From Sinorhizobium fredii (lineage in GTDB: Bacteria; Pseudomonadota; Alphaproteobacteria; Rhizobiales; Rhizobiaceae), in NCBI RefSeq assembly GCF_002944405.1, contig NZ_CP024307.1, forward strand, positions 82,501 through 146,500: a DNA stretch of 64,000 bases, given 5' to 3'. Below the pieces are notes generated by a model, which was given only the letters and a program-made list of their open reading frames with translations, was not told where the DNA came from and searched no databases. Position 1 is the first letter of the stretch. Each line of letters starts with the position of its first letter. This document shows positions 12,016-20,660 of the stretch, in pieces. The position numbers and the translations under genes are program-made.

Positions 12016-12876
12016 TCACTGCGTGATCCTCTCGTCCTGTTCATCGAGCAGCGGCACACCATAGGAGAGCAGGAGTTTGTTGATGTCCGCCTGATTGTCC
12101 CGGATGAAGGTGTTAAGCGTGCGTTTCCATTGCTGATCGGACGGCCGCACCCCCATCGTGATCCGATAGGTCATGCGCGAGCCGCCCTTCTCCCCGGTTA
12201 GGGGCACGATCGCCATCGCGACCTTCGACTTTTCTGCATAATAGCCCGCCATCGGCCCCCAGACCACGGCCGCGTCAATCACGCCTGCCACCATGTCCCG
12301 GATCATCACCTCGGCCATCGATGGCACGTTCCGCGTGTTGACCACGAGAGGATAGACCTTCGCTTTGCGCATCAGTTTTGCCGCCGCCATCTTTGCGGAG
12401 GGTGGCGTTGCGTGGACCACGCCGATCCGCTTGTCGAGAAGCCTCGGGTCGCTCAGCGTTTCGACGCCGGCAAGATCGCCATCCTTCCTGTAGATCAGCA
12501 CATAGGACGAGCGGTAATAGGCGTTGGTATTCTGGACCAGTTCGTCCCCTTGCGCGTAGCCCATGATGATGTCGCAGCGATTGGCGCCGAGCGTATTGCG
12601 GACGAAACCCGGGATCGAGGGAAACCACGTGTAGGCGACCGAGCTTCGTCCCGTCGCGGCCGCGACCATCTCGGCGAGCTTGTTCTCGAAGCCTTCGCCG
12701 CTCTCGTCGGAGAAGGGCATGTTGGAGGGGTCGGCGCAGACCCGCAGCGTCTCCGGGTCGACCAGTTCGCCGGCAGCCCCGAGCCCGGCACTCTGCGAAT
12801 GCGCTTGCCATGGCATCAGCACGGCCGCCACCAGGGAAATGAAAGCCCTGCAGGTCCGCTGGATGCCGTGTGCCAT
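12016..12876 (-). CDS. xoxJ: XoxJ, periplasmic substrate-binding-like protein
   Basis: A 286-residue protein beginning at ATG 12876, one base after the xoxG stop, so translationally coupled. A signal peptide (about residues 1-29, ending QAHSQS) precedes a type-II solute-binding fold: the entry motif LRVCADPSNMPFSDESGEG, then GFENKLAEMVA. This is the quinoprotein-dehydrogenase-associated binding protein family, which accompanies XoxF and XoxG and is thought to help mature or activate the dehydrogenase. There is no cognate permease next to it, consistent with a non-transport role. Confidence 0.92.
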   Translation of the reverse strand: MAHGIQRTCRAFISLVAAVLMPWQAHSQSAGLGAAGELVDPETLRVCADPSNMPFSDESGEGFENKLAEMVAAATGRSSVAYTWFPSIPGFVRNTLGANRCDIIMGYAQGDELVQNTNAYYRSSYVLIYRKDGDLAGVETLSDPRLLDKRIGVVHATPPSAKMAAAKLMRKAKVYPLVVNTRNVPSMAEVMIRDMVAGVIDAAVVWGPMAGYYAEKSKVAMAIVPLTGEKGGSRMTYRITMGVRPSDQQWKRTLNTFIRDNQADINKLLLSYGVPLLDEQDERITQ

Positions 12877-12877
12877 C

Positions 12878-13399
12878 TCATCCCCCCATGCAGGACGTTT
12901 CATAGGCGGTAGCCGCCTCCGGCTTGTCGGCCTTCTTGGGCGGACGCCCTCGGGGCGCAGCGCCGACGGCGCGGGCGCGCAGGTAGATGTAGATGTCGTC
13001 GAGATAGCAATAGACATTCTTGTTTTCGCCGAAGGCCGGCATGACGACCTCCTTGCCGCCGACGACACTCTTGCGTCCTTCGGCGACGATCGACAGGAAG
13101 GTCCCGTAATCGAGGTTGATCATGGTCTTGGCGAGAGCCGGCGCATAGGAGGAGCCTTCGCCATCGGGCCCGTGGCAGACATGACAATCGGCGTGATAGC
13201 GGCGATATCCGTTGAAAGTGTACCAATCGACGACGCCGTTCTCGATCTTGAAGGTGGGATTGCCGTCGGCGTCGAAATGCTTGCCGTCTTCCTCCGTGGC
13301 GCTGGCCGCCTTTTCCTTGCTGTCCTCGGCGCGGAGAGTGCCACTTGCACTCAGCAGGAGGACCACGGCAAACGCCGAACTGATGAAGCGTGGTGACAT
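12878..13399 (-). CDS. xoxG: XoxG, c-type cytochrome electron acceptor
   Basis: A 173-residue exported cytochrome. Signal peptide residues 1 to about 24 (ending TLRAE); one heme site Cys72-His-Val-Cys75-His76 in HADCHVCHGPDG; a distal Met is available in VVMPAFG. XoxG takes electrons from the reduced PQQ of XoxF. The C-terminal tail is Arg/Lys/Pro rich (about 145-160), then has one further Cys near the end. It lies between xoxF (123 bases upstream) and xoxJ. Confidence 0.94.
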   Translation of the reverse strand: MSPRFISSAFAVVLLLSASGTLRAEDSKEKAASATEEDGKHFDADGNPTFKIENGVVDWYTFNGYRRYHADCHVCHGPDGEGSSYAPALAKTMINLDYGTFLSIVAEGRKSVVGGKEVVMPAFGENKNVYCYLDDIYIYLRARAVGAAPRGRPPKKADKPEAATAYETSCMGG

Positions 13400-13521
13400 G
13401 CGTGACCTCGTCTTCCAACCGCCATCGACCATGGCTGAGGCGTGAGATTCTGTTGGTGAAGCCGAGAGCCCGGCAGCCTCTGCTGATACGGGCTCTCGTT
13501 CAGGCAGGGTTCGCCCGGCTA

Positions 13522-15426
13522 TCAATCCGGGAGACCGAATACGGTCAGTTGCCCGCCGAGTGTGGTGTACTCGGCCAGTGCGGCATAGCCGCCCACCGCA
13601 CCCAAACCCGCCGTGGCGATGGCTTCGCTTTCTTCGGTCGGAGCTTTCTCGCCCGCTACGGCCTGTTGCCACGCCGCTGCACCTTCGGCCGCCAGAAGGC
13701 CGCCGGCAAGCCCGATGCCTGCCCAGCCACCGACACCCGACAGCACCGCAATATATTGCTTGCCACCATGCTCGTAGGTGTTGATGTTGCCGATGATGCC
13801 CGAGGGAGTTTTGAACTTGTAGAGTTCATTTCCCTGCATATCCACGGCCTTGATGTAGCCTTCCAGCGTGCCGTAGAAGATGACGTCGCCTTCCGTTGCG
13901 AGCGCACCCGACCACACCGAGAACTGTTCCGGCTTCGACCAGACGATCTCGCCCTTGGCCGCGTCCCAAGCGATGAAATTGCCCATGCCGCCGTGACTGT
14001 TGGGCGTCGGGTACATGTTCACGGTCGCGCCCACATAGGCTTGGCCGGCCGTGTAGCTCACCCGGTAGGGCTCGTAGTCCATGCAGACATGGTTGGTCGG
14101 CACATAGAACAGCTTCGTCTTCGGCGAATAGGTTGCCGGTTGCTGGTCTTTCGTTCCAAGCGCCGCCGGGCAAACGCCTGTGGTGTTGAAGTCCTCGCCG
14201 TTATGCTCGGTGGAGTACTTGTCCACCACCTGCGGACGGCCATACTGGTCGCTCTTCGGGTCCATCACGACCTCGGTCGCCCAGTTCACCGTGGGATCGT
14301 ATTTCTTGGCAACCAGAAGCTCACCCGTCGCACGATCGAGCGTATAGCCGAAGCCGTTGCGGTCGAAATGCACGAGCACGTCGCGCGGTTGACCCATGAT
14401 CTCCATGTCGTCGACAAGGATCATTTCGTTGACGCCGTCATAGTCCCATTCGTCATGCGGCGTCATTTGATAGGCCCACTTGGCCATACCCGTATCGGCG
14501 TCGCGCGCGAAAATCGTCATTGACCATCGGTTGTCGCCGGGTCTCTGGTTGGGATTCCAGGTCGAAGGATTGCCCGTACCATAGTAGACGAGGTTGAGTT
14601 CCGGATCATAGGCGTACCACCCCCAGGTGGTGCCGCCGCCGGTCTTCCACTGCTCGCCTTCCCAGGTGTTCATTCCGGAGTCCTTGCCGACCGGCTTGCC
14701 GAGATGGGTCGTCTTCTCCGGGTCGATCAGCGTTTCTGAATCAGGGCCGGTCGAATAGGCCCGCCAGGCACGCTTGCCGTCGCTCAGATTGTAGGCAGTG
14801 AGGTGGCCGCGGACACCATATTCGGCACCCGAGACGCCGACGATGACCTTGTCCTTGACCACCATGGGCGCGGACGTGCCGGATTCGGACAGGCTCCCGT
14901 CGATCTTCTCGCCGTTCTGGGCTTGCCAGGCGACCTTGCCGGTCTTGGCATCGAGAGCCGTCACCATGGTGTCGGCCTGGTAGAGGATGATCTTTCCGTC
15001 ACCATAGGCCGGACCGCGGTTGACTGTGTCGCAGCACATGATCGCGATGACGCTCGGATCCTGCTTCGGTTCGTATTTCCAGAGGATCCTGCCGTCGTTC
15101 TTGAGATCAAGTGCATAAACAATGTTCGGGAACGGCGTATGGACGTACATGACGTCGCCGATCACCAGCGGGCCGCCTTCATGGCCGCGCAATACGCCGG
15201 TGGAGAAGGTCCACTTGACCTGCAGATCCTTAGCATTGTCCTTGTTGATCTGGTTCAGCTTGGAATAACGCTGATTGGCATAGTCGCCCGTGGGCATGGC
15301 CCAGTTCTTCGGGTCGGCCGCAAGGGCCTTCAGTTCGTCATTGGCCAACGCATTTCCGGCAAGCGCCGCTGTCAGAACTCCAGCGGCCGCCATCGGCAGA
15401 TATGCGAATTTTCCGAGTATGCGCAT
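13522..15426 (-). CDS. xoxF: XoxF, lanthanide-dependent PQQ methanol dehydrogenase
   Basis: A 634-residue periplasmic quinoprotein with a signal peptide (about 1-28) and eight-bladed propeller repeats such as GKVAWQAQ and GELLVAKK. Two adjacent Cys (131-132, in [10 protein letters not shown]) form the disulfide ring over PQQ. Asp328 and Asp330 in [10 protein letters not shown] are decisive: the extra Asp two residues after the catalytic Asp marks lanthanide-dependent XoxF, where calcium enzymes (MxaF) have Ala. No mxaI is present. It oxidises methanol to formaldehyde. The C-terminus has what looks like an Ala/Glu-rich insertion of about 28 residues near 579-606, compared with the XoxF sequences I remember, which run directly from GIGLAAG into GLGAVGGY. 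It heads the xoxF-G-J unit. Confidence 0.96.
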   Translation of the reverse strand: MRILGKFAYLPMAAAGVLTAALAGNALANDELKALAADPKNWAMPTGDYANQRYSKLNQINKDNAKDLQVKWTFSTGVLRGHEGGPLVIGDVMYVHTPFPNIVYALDLKNDGRILWKYEPKQDPSVIAIMCCDTVNRGPAYGDGKIILYQADTMVTALDAKTGKVAWQAQNGEKIDGSLSESGTSAPMVVKDKVIVGVSGAEYGVRGHLTAYNLSDGKRAWRAYSTGPDSETLIDPEKTTHLGKPVGKDSGMNTWEGEQWKTGGGTTWGWYAYDPELNLVYYGTGNPSTWNPNQRPGDNRWSMTIFARDADTGMAKWAYQMTPHDEWDYDGVNEMILVDDMEIMGQPRDVLVHFDRNGFGYTLDRATGELLVAKKYDPTVNWATEVVMDPKSDQYGRPQVVDKYSTEHNGEDFNTTGVCPAALGTKDQQPATYSPKTKLFYVPTNHVCMDYEPYRVSYTAGQAYVGATVNMYPTPNSHGGMGNFIAWDAAKGEIVWSKPEQFSVWSGALATEGDVIFYGTLEGYIKAVDMQGNELYKFKTPSGIIGNINTYEHGGKQYIAVLSGVGGWAGIGLAGGLLAAEGAAAWQQAVAGEKAPTEESEAIATAGLGAVGGYAALAEYTTLGGQLTVFGLPD

Positions 15427-15853
15427 GCGAAGTCCTCCCGATGTCGATAGTCACCCGAGGCTCGTCTTCACAATTCCGCAGGCGACCACAAAGGCCAGCC
15501 CAAGCATGTCATGCTTGTCGTGGGACATGCGCTTCCGTCAGCGTGTCACGGCTCATTCGGATCGGCAGAGGGCACCGTTATTGCCAAACCTCTTGATAAG
15601 CGAGACTTCGCCGCTCCCAGACAAGGCTTGAAGCCGGAAACCGCTGGAGAATAGGCGATCATAAAGAATAAAGCAAGGTTCATTATACAATTAATGCTGC
15701 AGCGCAAAACAAAATATGCTGCCGCGCAGCACGAAAGTTACTAATATTTGACAAATCTAGATTGGATACTATGCGAGAATTTACTACACTAATACATCCT
15801 CACGGCAGGTTAATTTAAGAACCTGTCCTAGGTGACGAAGCTGGCGGAGGTTC
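15427..15853. promoter_or_regulatory. Divergent xoxF / small exported protein promoter region
   Basis: A 427-base AT-richer gap. Two direct repeats matching TGCTGCNGCGCANNAC begin at 15695 and 15717, exactly 22 bases apart; the second contains TGCTGC/GCAGCA as an inverted repeat (15717-15731). On the plus strand TTTGAC (15747-15752) and CTATGC (15769-15774), 16 bases apart, resemble the rhizobial sigma-70 pattern for the 15854 gene. The repeat pair lies between the two starts and could serve both. No coding frame here is convincing. Confidence 0.5.
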
Positions 15854-16201
15854 ATGGTGACGATTGGTAACTTGGAAGTGATCGGCTTGCTCGTTGCGCT
15901 CTCGGGCGCCGCACCGGCATCGGCCGCCGGAGGCTACCCGACGGTTGCCGTCGTCGACTATGTGTATGGCTGCATGAAGGCTAATGGCGAAACGCGTGCC
16001 GCCCTCGAACGCTGTTCATGCTCGATCGACGTCATAGCGTCGATCATGCCTTACGAACGCTATGAGACGGCCGAGACCTTCAGGAGCCTCGGACTTCAGA
16101 CAGGCGAAAGAGGGGTTCTGTTCCGGCAAAGCGCGCCAGCAAAATCCGCCGACGCGGAACTCAGGCGAGCGCAGGCCGAGGCGGAGGTCCGCTGCTTCTG
16201 A
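15854..16201 (+). CDS. Small exported Cys-rich protein beside xoxF
   Basis: A 115-residue protein with a signal peptide ending about residue 25 (APASAAGG). The mature part has Cys in YGCMKANGE, two in ERCSCSID and one at the end (RCF), suggesting two disulfides. GGAGG lies three bases before the ATG region, slightly close, and GTG follows the ATG directly. It is divergent from xoxF and convergent with the ABC gene at 16223. A role in methanol oxidation or metal handling is inferred only from position. Confidence 0.75.
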   Translation: MVTIGNLEVIGLLVALSGAAPASAAGGYPTVAVVDYVYGCMKANGETRAALERCSCSIDVIASIMPYERYETAETFRSLGLQTGERGVLFRQSAPAKSADAELRRAQAEAEVRCF

Positions 16202-16222
16202 CCCGTCGCCCGCTCGGGACAA

Positions 16223-16963
16223 TCAGTCCGCGTCCGGAAACCTCTTGTGAAACTCCGAGACAAGCTGGTCCAGCGATGCCGCCTCACGGGCGTGACGCGG
16301 CACGCCCACGTCGAAGATACCCAGCACATGCGCTGGGCGCTGCGACAGCACCACGATGCGATCGGCAAGCAGAAGCGCCTCGCGCAAATTGTGGGTGACC
16401 ATCAGGGCCGTGGTGGGTCTCGCCGCCCACACCCTCATCAGAAGCTGGCGCAACTTGTCGGCGGTTCGCTCGTCGAGCGAGGCGAACGGCTCGTCCAGAA
16501 AAAGTACCGCGGGCTCGGTGGCGAAAGCCCGGGCGAGCGCGGCGCGGCGCGCCAGGCCGAGCGAAAGTTCCGAAGGATAGAGCGCCCGCATTGCCGAAAG
16601 CCCCAGAATGTCGAACAGCCAGTCCAGGTCCTTGTCCCTGAGGCGCGGCGCGAGCGCAAGACGGACGTTCTGCTCCACCGTCCGCCAGGGGAGAAGCACC
16701 GGCTCCTGGAAGACCGCAGCGACGCGGTCGGAACCGCCTTCGGGCAGTTGATAGCTGCCGGAAAATTGCCGATCGAGGCCCAGCAGAATGCGCAGGGTCG
16801 TTGTCTTGCCGCAGCCCGACGGGCCGAGCAGGCAGGCAAATTCGCCCTGTCTCACCGCGAAGGAAAGACCGCGCAGCGCAACGATCGTAACGCCCTCCGC
16901 CGAGCGGAACGTCTTCTCGGCAATGTCGACCTTAAGCGGAGCGGCGGCGCCAGCGGGTTGCAT
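16223..16963 (-). CDS. ABC transporter ATP-binding protein (nitrate/taurine type)
   Basis: A 246-residue ATPase. It has Walker A GPSGCGKTT, a Q loop in VFQEPVLLPWR, a Walker B in PAVLFLDEPFASLD and the H loop MVTHN. The signature motif is degenerate (ELSLGLARRAALARA in place of LSGGQ), a common variant in the SsuB/TauB family. The start at 16963 overlaps the permease gene by 32 bases. It is the last gene of the leftward run and energises the permease at 16932-17744 and binding protein at 17741-18733. Confidence 0.85.
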   Translation of the reverse strand: MQPAGAAAPLKVDIAEKTFRSAEGVTIVALRGLSFAVRQGEFACLLGPSGCGKTTTLRILLGLDRQFSGSYQLPEGGSDRVAAVFQEPVLLPWRTVEQNVRLALAPRLRDKDLDWLFDILGLSAMRALYPSELSLGLARRAALARAFATEPAVLFLDEPFASLDERTADKLRQLLMRVWAARPTTALMVTHNLREALLLADRIVVLSQRPAHVLGIFDVGVPRHAREAASLDQLVSEFHKRFPDAD

Positions 16964-17744
16964 GTCGTTCAAGTGGCTGCACCAGAAGGAGTTCGATCGA
17001 CAGCATGATAGCCACGAAAGCGAGCGTGTAGGCAAGGATGGCGGCAACGTCGAATATCTGGAAGTAGAGATAGATCTGGAAGCCGACGCCGCTCGAACGG
17101 CCGAGCAGCTCGACGACGAGCACGATCTTCCAGATCAGCGCAATGCCCAAGCGCGAGGCGGCGGCGAAATAGGGCTGCAACTGCGGCACCAGTATATGGC
17201 GAACATGGTCGAGCGGTCCGAGCCGGTAGACCGTGGCCATTTCCGCGAAACGGGGCTCGAGCGCCCGCGCGCCCTCACGCATGGTGACGACGACGTTGGG
17301 TATTTTGTTGATGGCGACGGCGCCGATTGCGGCAGCCTCGGTCAGGCCGAACCAGATATAAGCGAGTACGATGACGACCAGGGCCGGGAGATTGAGGAAG
17401 AGCACGAGCCACGGATTGAAGAAGACGTCCGCCCGCCGGTGCATGCCGAGCAGCACGCCGATGACCGATCCGACGATCATGGCGACGACATAGGCGGCCG
17501 CGACCCGCCAGAGGGTCATTGCCAGGTGATAACCAAGGTCGCCGCTGGCCGCCTCCTTGAGAAGCACCTGCCAGACTGCGAGCGGCGGCGGGAAAGCACG
17601 GCTCGGCCAGATGCCGGCCGCGAGGCTCCAGAGCAGGCACAGGGCGGCGAGCGATGCCACGGCCGTCGCCGCCGGCAACCCACGGGCCCTGCGCGCGGGC
17701 CGGCGCGCCGACAGCCCGTTTTCCGATCCGAATTTCGCCGTCAT
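16932..17744 (-). CDS. ABC transporter permease (nitrate/taurine type)
   Basis: A 270-residue inner-membrane protein with about six transmembrane segments (first near 26-46) and the ATPase-contact loop EMATVYRLGPLDHVRHILVP, the EAA motif of SsuC/TauC-like permeases. Its start overlaps the stop of the binding protein by four bases (ATGA), so the genes are coupled. Confidence 0.88.
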   Translation of the reverse strand: MTAKFGSENGLSARRPARRARGLPAATAVASLAALCLLWSLAAGIWPSRAFPPPLAVWQVLLKEAASGDLGYHLAMTLWRVAAAYVVAMIVGSVIGVLLGMHRRADVFFNPWLVLFLNLPALVVIVLAYIWFGLTEAAAIGAVAINKIPNVVVTMREGARALEPRFAEMATVYRLGPLDHVRHILVPQLQPYFAAASRLGIALIWKIVLVVELLGRSSGVGFQIYLYFQIFDVAAILAYTLAFVAIMLSIELLLVQPLERHATRWRRRSA

Positions 17745-18733
17745 GTCTTCAATGCCGCCCAGAATGTCCCGGGAGCCATCTGCCGCGCTTCGCCGACGAG
17801 CTTCTCCCCGCCCAGTTGCGCGAGAACTTCATAGAGCTTAGCGGCATCGCTTTCCTCTTCGGCGAGAGGCCGGTTCGGAATGCCTTCCCGATAGCGATCG
17901 CGCAGCACCTCGAGCTCTCTGCCCTCGGCGCGCACGATAGGCGCCAAGCGCTGCCATTCGTCATCCGACCGAGCCAGCAGCTTCTTGGCGTCTGCGCTTG
18001 CCTTGACAAAGCCCATCGCCGCATCCGGGTTTTCGTTCGCCCATTTGTCGCGGAACACGTAACCGAGTGCCGAGACCGGCCCCGATGCCCCAAGCGCCTT
18101 CGCTGCATCGTCGGCACCGATCAGCCGGCGAAAGCCGTTTGCCTCCAGCCGCGCGCAGAAATGCCAAAAATTCAGGACCGCGTCGAGCTCACCGGAAAGC
18201 GCCTTCTCCGACAGCAGCGGCGGGGCGCCGAAAACGACGTCGCTCTCTTTGGCCAGGTCGATCTTGTGGTCGCGCTCGGCAAGTCCCTGGATCAGGAGCC
18301 AGCTCTTGTCGAGCGATCCGCCGGCAACGCCGATCTTCTTGCCGATGAGGTCGGGGATTTGGCGGATTGGCGCCTCGTTTTTGACCATGATGGCGCCAAC
18401 GGCTGTCGAGTAGGGGGCAAGCGTCAGGTCTTCGCCCTCGGAACGTTGACGCGACACCCACAGCCAGTCGGAAACGATGACGTCGAGATCGCGCGCAAGC
18501 ATGGCGACATTGGTCGCGTCCTCGCCGGCGAAATAGACGACCTCCACCTCGATGCCGTTGGCCGCGTCGAACTTGTTGTGCTTGATGGTATCGAGTTCCC
18601 AATTCACCGTGCCGAATTTCAGCACACCCACACGCACTTTCGGCGCCGACGGCGCTGCAAAGGCAGGCAATCCCAGAGGACTGACGGCAGCCAGAAAAGC
18701 CACTCCGCAAAGCGCACGCCGCGATATGTTCAT
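17741..18733 (-). CDS. ABC substrate-binding protein (NMT1/TauA type), likely Tat-exported
   Basis: A 330-residue periplasmic protein. The N-terminus MNISRRALCGVAFLAA has the SRRxL pattern of a Tat signal, then an Ala-rich cleavage region. The body matches the NMT1/SsuA/TauA fold (VRVGVLKFGTVNWELDTI, DVIVSDWLWVSRQ, IGKKIGVAGGSLDKSW). The start is ATG 18733 rather than 18751. The ligand is not evident. Its place in the same leftward run as the lut/ped-like genes suggests a substrate linked to PQQ or lanthanide metabolism, but sulfonate or aromatic ligands remain possible. Confidence 0.85.
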   Translation of the reverse strand: MNISRRALCGVAFLAAVSPLGLPAFAAPSAPKVRVGVLKFGTVNWELDTIKHNKFDAANGIEVEVVYFAGEDATNVAMLARDLDVIVSDWLWVSRQRSEGEDLTLAPYSTAVGAIMVKNEAPIRQIPDLIGKKIGVAGGSLDKSWLLIQGLAERDHKIDLAKESDVVFGAPPLLSEKALSGELDAVLNFWHFCARLEANGFRRLIGADDAAKALGASGPVSALGYVFRDKWANENPDAAMGFVKASADAKKLLARSDDEWQRLAPIVRAEGRELEVLRDRYREGIPNRPLAEEESDAAKLYEVLAQLGGEKLVGEARQMAPGTFWAALKT

Positions 18734-18766
18734 GATGTCACCTTCCATCAATTTCCTAGAGGGACG

Positions 18767-18976
18767 TCAGATTTCCTGCTCCTCGGGCGGGAAAACACAT
18801 TTCCATCGCACGATCTTCAGTGTCGGATGGCTTACGGACCACTTGGCGATCTCAGCCGGAGCCAGCATCATGCATTGGACCAGCGATCCGTGGCTCTGGA
18901 AATACAGGTGCTCGGTGCGGCAACGGGTAGGGTCGGCCAGCATGCAGACGGTCAGGACGAGATCGACGAGGTTCAC
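18767..18976 (-). CDS. Small Cys-containing protein, 69 residues
   Basis: It begins at GTG 18976 after GGAAAGGTG. The sequence has Cys at CMLADPTRC, QCMM and WKC and is otherwise compact with a Trp/His-rich middle. The N-terminus is hydrophobic (NLVDLVLTVCML) but too short for a clear signal peptide. It lies 33 bases before the binding protein start in the same run. It resembles small conserved Rhizobiales proteins I cannot name. Confidence 0.65.
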   Translation of the reverse strand: MNLVDLVLTVCMLADPTRCRTEHLYFQSHGSLVQCMMLAPAEIAKWSVSHPTLKIVRWKCVFPPEEQEI

Positions 18977-19164
18977 CTAAGCACCTTTCCGCACGAACGC
19001 GCGCAGAGGCAACGCCGACTGAGACGCTTGGCGCACCAGTCCGATAACCGGCTTTCACAAGGTGCCTGATGGAAAGCCCGCATGAGAAGGATACGCGCGC
19101 GATAAACCAGCGTCAATTATCGCGGAAAGCCCCCGCTTCGCCGTGAGCGACAGCTTCGGGGGGT

Positions 19165-19794
19165 TTATCGATCGCTGAGCGTCTGCGCGATCGATTTGGC
19201 CAGAGCGTAGAGGCGCTGCTCGATGAGGGTCGGCACCTCGCAGACGAAGCCCAGCGATTGCGAGCGCTCCTGAAAAACGCGCGTCTGAAACACCAGCCGG
19301 TCGTTCCGCCGTGCAAGCTCCTTCGGGTCGGCAGCGGGCTTCGCTCGCAAGGCATCGACCGCCGACGCCTCCTGCCGCAGGAATGCCGCCATGTCCCTCT
19401 GCGCGTGGGCGTAGCGGGCGATGCCGGCGATGACATCCGAGCGTTCCCGGTTCATGTGCTCGAACAGGCCCTGCGCGAGCATGGTCATGCGCCGTTCCTT
19501 CTCGCCCTCCGGCAGGCTATCCGCATATTCCCGGATCTTTTGCTGTGCCTCCGGCAGCGGCACGCGGCGCGCCGAGAGCTCCGTCACCAAATGAGCGATG
19601 GCCGCATCCTTCGACCAGTCGGCGGCCGTTTGCGGCAGTGCGGCGCCGGTCCATATCTGCCCGAGCGAGAGCTCCGGAACCTTGCGCTGAATGCACGGCC
19701 AGTCCGGATCGCCGCCCTGCGCTGCCAAAACGGGCCCTGCGACCGCTGCAGCGATCGCGGCCGGCAGGATGCGCGTCAGAAGCAAGCACCGCAT
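19165..19794 (-). CDS. Exported protein of PQQ/lanthanide ABC cluster
   Basis: A 209-residue protein with a signal peptide (about 1-25, ending GPVLAAQ) and a mostly helical mature part. One Cys lies in DWPCIQRKVPEL and another in LGFVCEVP near the C-terminus. Its start overlaps the stop of the permease (TGATG). In Methylorubrum lut and related clusters an exported protein of unknown role follows the ABC-2 genes; by order this is the counterpart. Function unknown. Confidence 0.75.
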   Translation of the reverse strand: MRCLLLTRILPAAIAAAVAGPVLAAQGGDPDWPCIQRKVPELSLGQIWTGAALPQTAADWSKDAAIAHLVTELSARRVPLPEAQQKIREYADSLPEGEKERRMTMLAQGLFEHMNRERSDVIAGIARYAHAQRDMAAFLRQEASAVDALRAKPAADPKELARRNDRLVFQTRVFQERSQSLGFVCEVPTLIEQRLYALAKSIAQTLSDR

Positions 19795-20660
19795 CAGGCA
19801 TTTCCTCCCGTATCCTGCCTGCGGCTGAGCAAGCCGTTCGACGGATCATAGGCGAGGATCGCGCCGCCAAGAAACAGCACGGTGAACGCAATCACGATCG
19901 ACAGCGATCCCCAGTCGCTCTGTCCGTAAAGGGCGAAGCGGATCAGTTCGATCGCATAGGTGAACGGGTTTGCGACGCAGATCTTGTGGAGAAGCGGGCT
20001 CGATTCCTGAATGCGCCACAGCGGATAAAGTGCCGGCGAGGCGAAATACATCGGGAAGATCACGAAGTTCATGATCCCTGCGAAGTTCTCCAGTTGCTTG
20101 ATCATCGAGGACAGGAGCATTCCGAGCGAGCAGAGCATCATCCCGGAAAGGAACAGTGCGGGCAGGATCAGCAGATAGCCGGTCCATGGCGGCCTGACGC
20201 CCCAGAACCACGCGATGGCAAGAAAGGCATAGACCTGCAGGATCGAAACGGAGACGCCTGCGAGCAGCTTGGACACCAGCAGGAACCAGCGTGGAAATGG
20301 GCTGACCAGCAGGGTCCGCATGTTTCCCATTTCCCGGTCATAGACCATCGAAAGCGAAGACTGCATGCCACTGAACAACAGGATCATGCCGCATAATCCG
20401 GGGGTGATATAGACCTCGTAGAGCACGTAGGTCTTGTAGGGCGGGATGATCGAGACGCCGAGAACCTGACGGAAGCCCGCCGCGAACACGAAGAGCCACA
20501 GGAGCGGACGAACCAGCGACGAGACGAAGCGCTCCCGCTGGTTGAGAAAGCGAAGTCCTTCGCGGATGAAGATGCCCCTGAGGCAGACGAGATACTGGCG
20601 GGCGCTGAAGCCCGGTATGCGATCGGCCGGAATTCCGTCTGCGGCAGAGTGAAAGCTCAT
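19794..20660 (-). CDS. ABC-2 type permease, PQQ-alcohol/lanthanide cluster
   Basis: A 288-residue inner-membrane protein with about six transmembrane segments and the ABC-2 core (DREMGNMRTLLVSPFPRWFLL). It matches the permease of the PQQ-dependent alcohol system (PedC/LutF-like). It overlaps the ATPase by four bases upstream and the exported-protein gene by one base downstream. In Methylorubrum and Pseudomonas the equivalent transporter is needed for efficient lanthanide use. The ABC-2 fold is more often an exporter, so direction of transport is open. Confidence 0.88.
   Translation of the reverse strand: MSFHSAADGIPADRIPGFSARQYLVCLRGIFIREGLRFLNQRERFVSSLVRPLLWLFVFAAGFRQVLGVSIIPPYKTYVLYEVYITPGLCGMILLFSGMQSSLSMVYDREMGNMRTLLVSPFPRWFLLVSKLLAGVSVSILQVYAFLAIAWFWGVRPPWTGYLLILPALFLSGMMLCSLGMLLSSMIKQLENFAGIMNFVIFPMYFASPALYPLWRIQESSPLLHKICVANPFTYAIELIRFALYGQSDWGSLSIVIAFTVLFLGGAILAYDPSNGLLSRRQDTGGNA

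Noticed and set aside
13522..15426. XoxF as a calcium-type MxaF enzyme
   Set aside because: The D-Y-D motif and absence of mxaI point to the lanthanide type.
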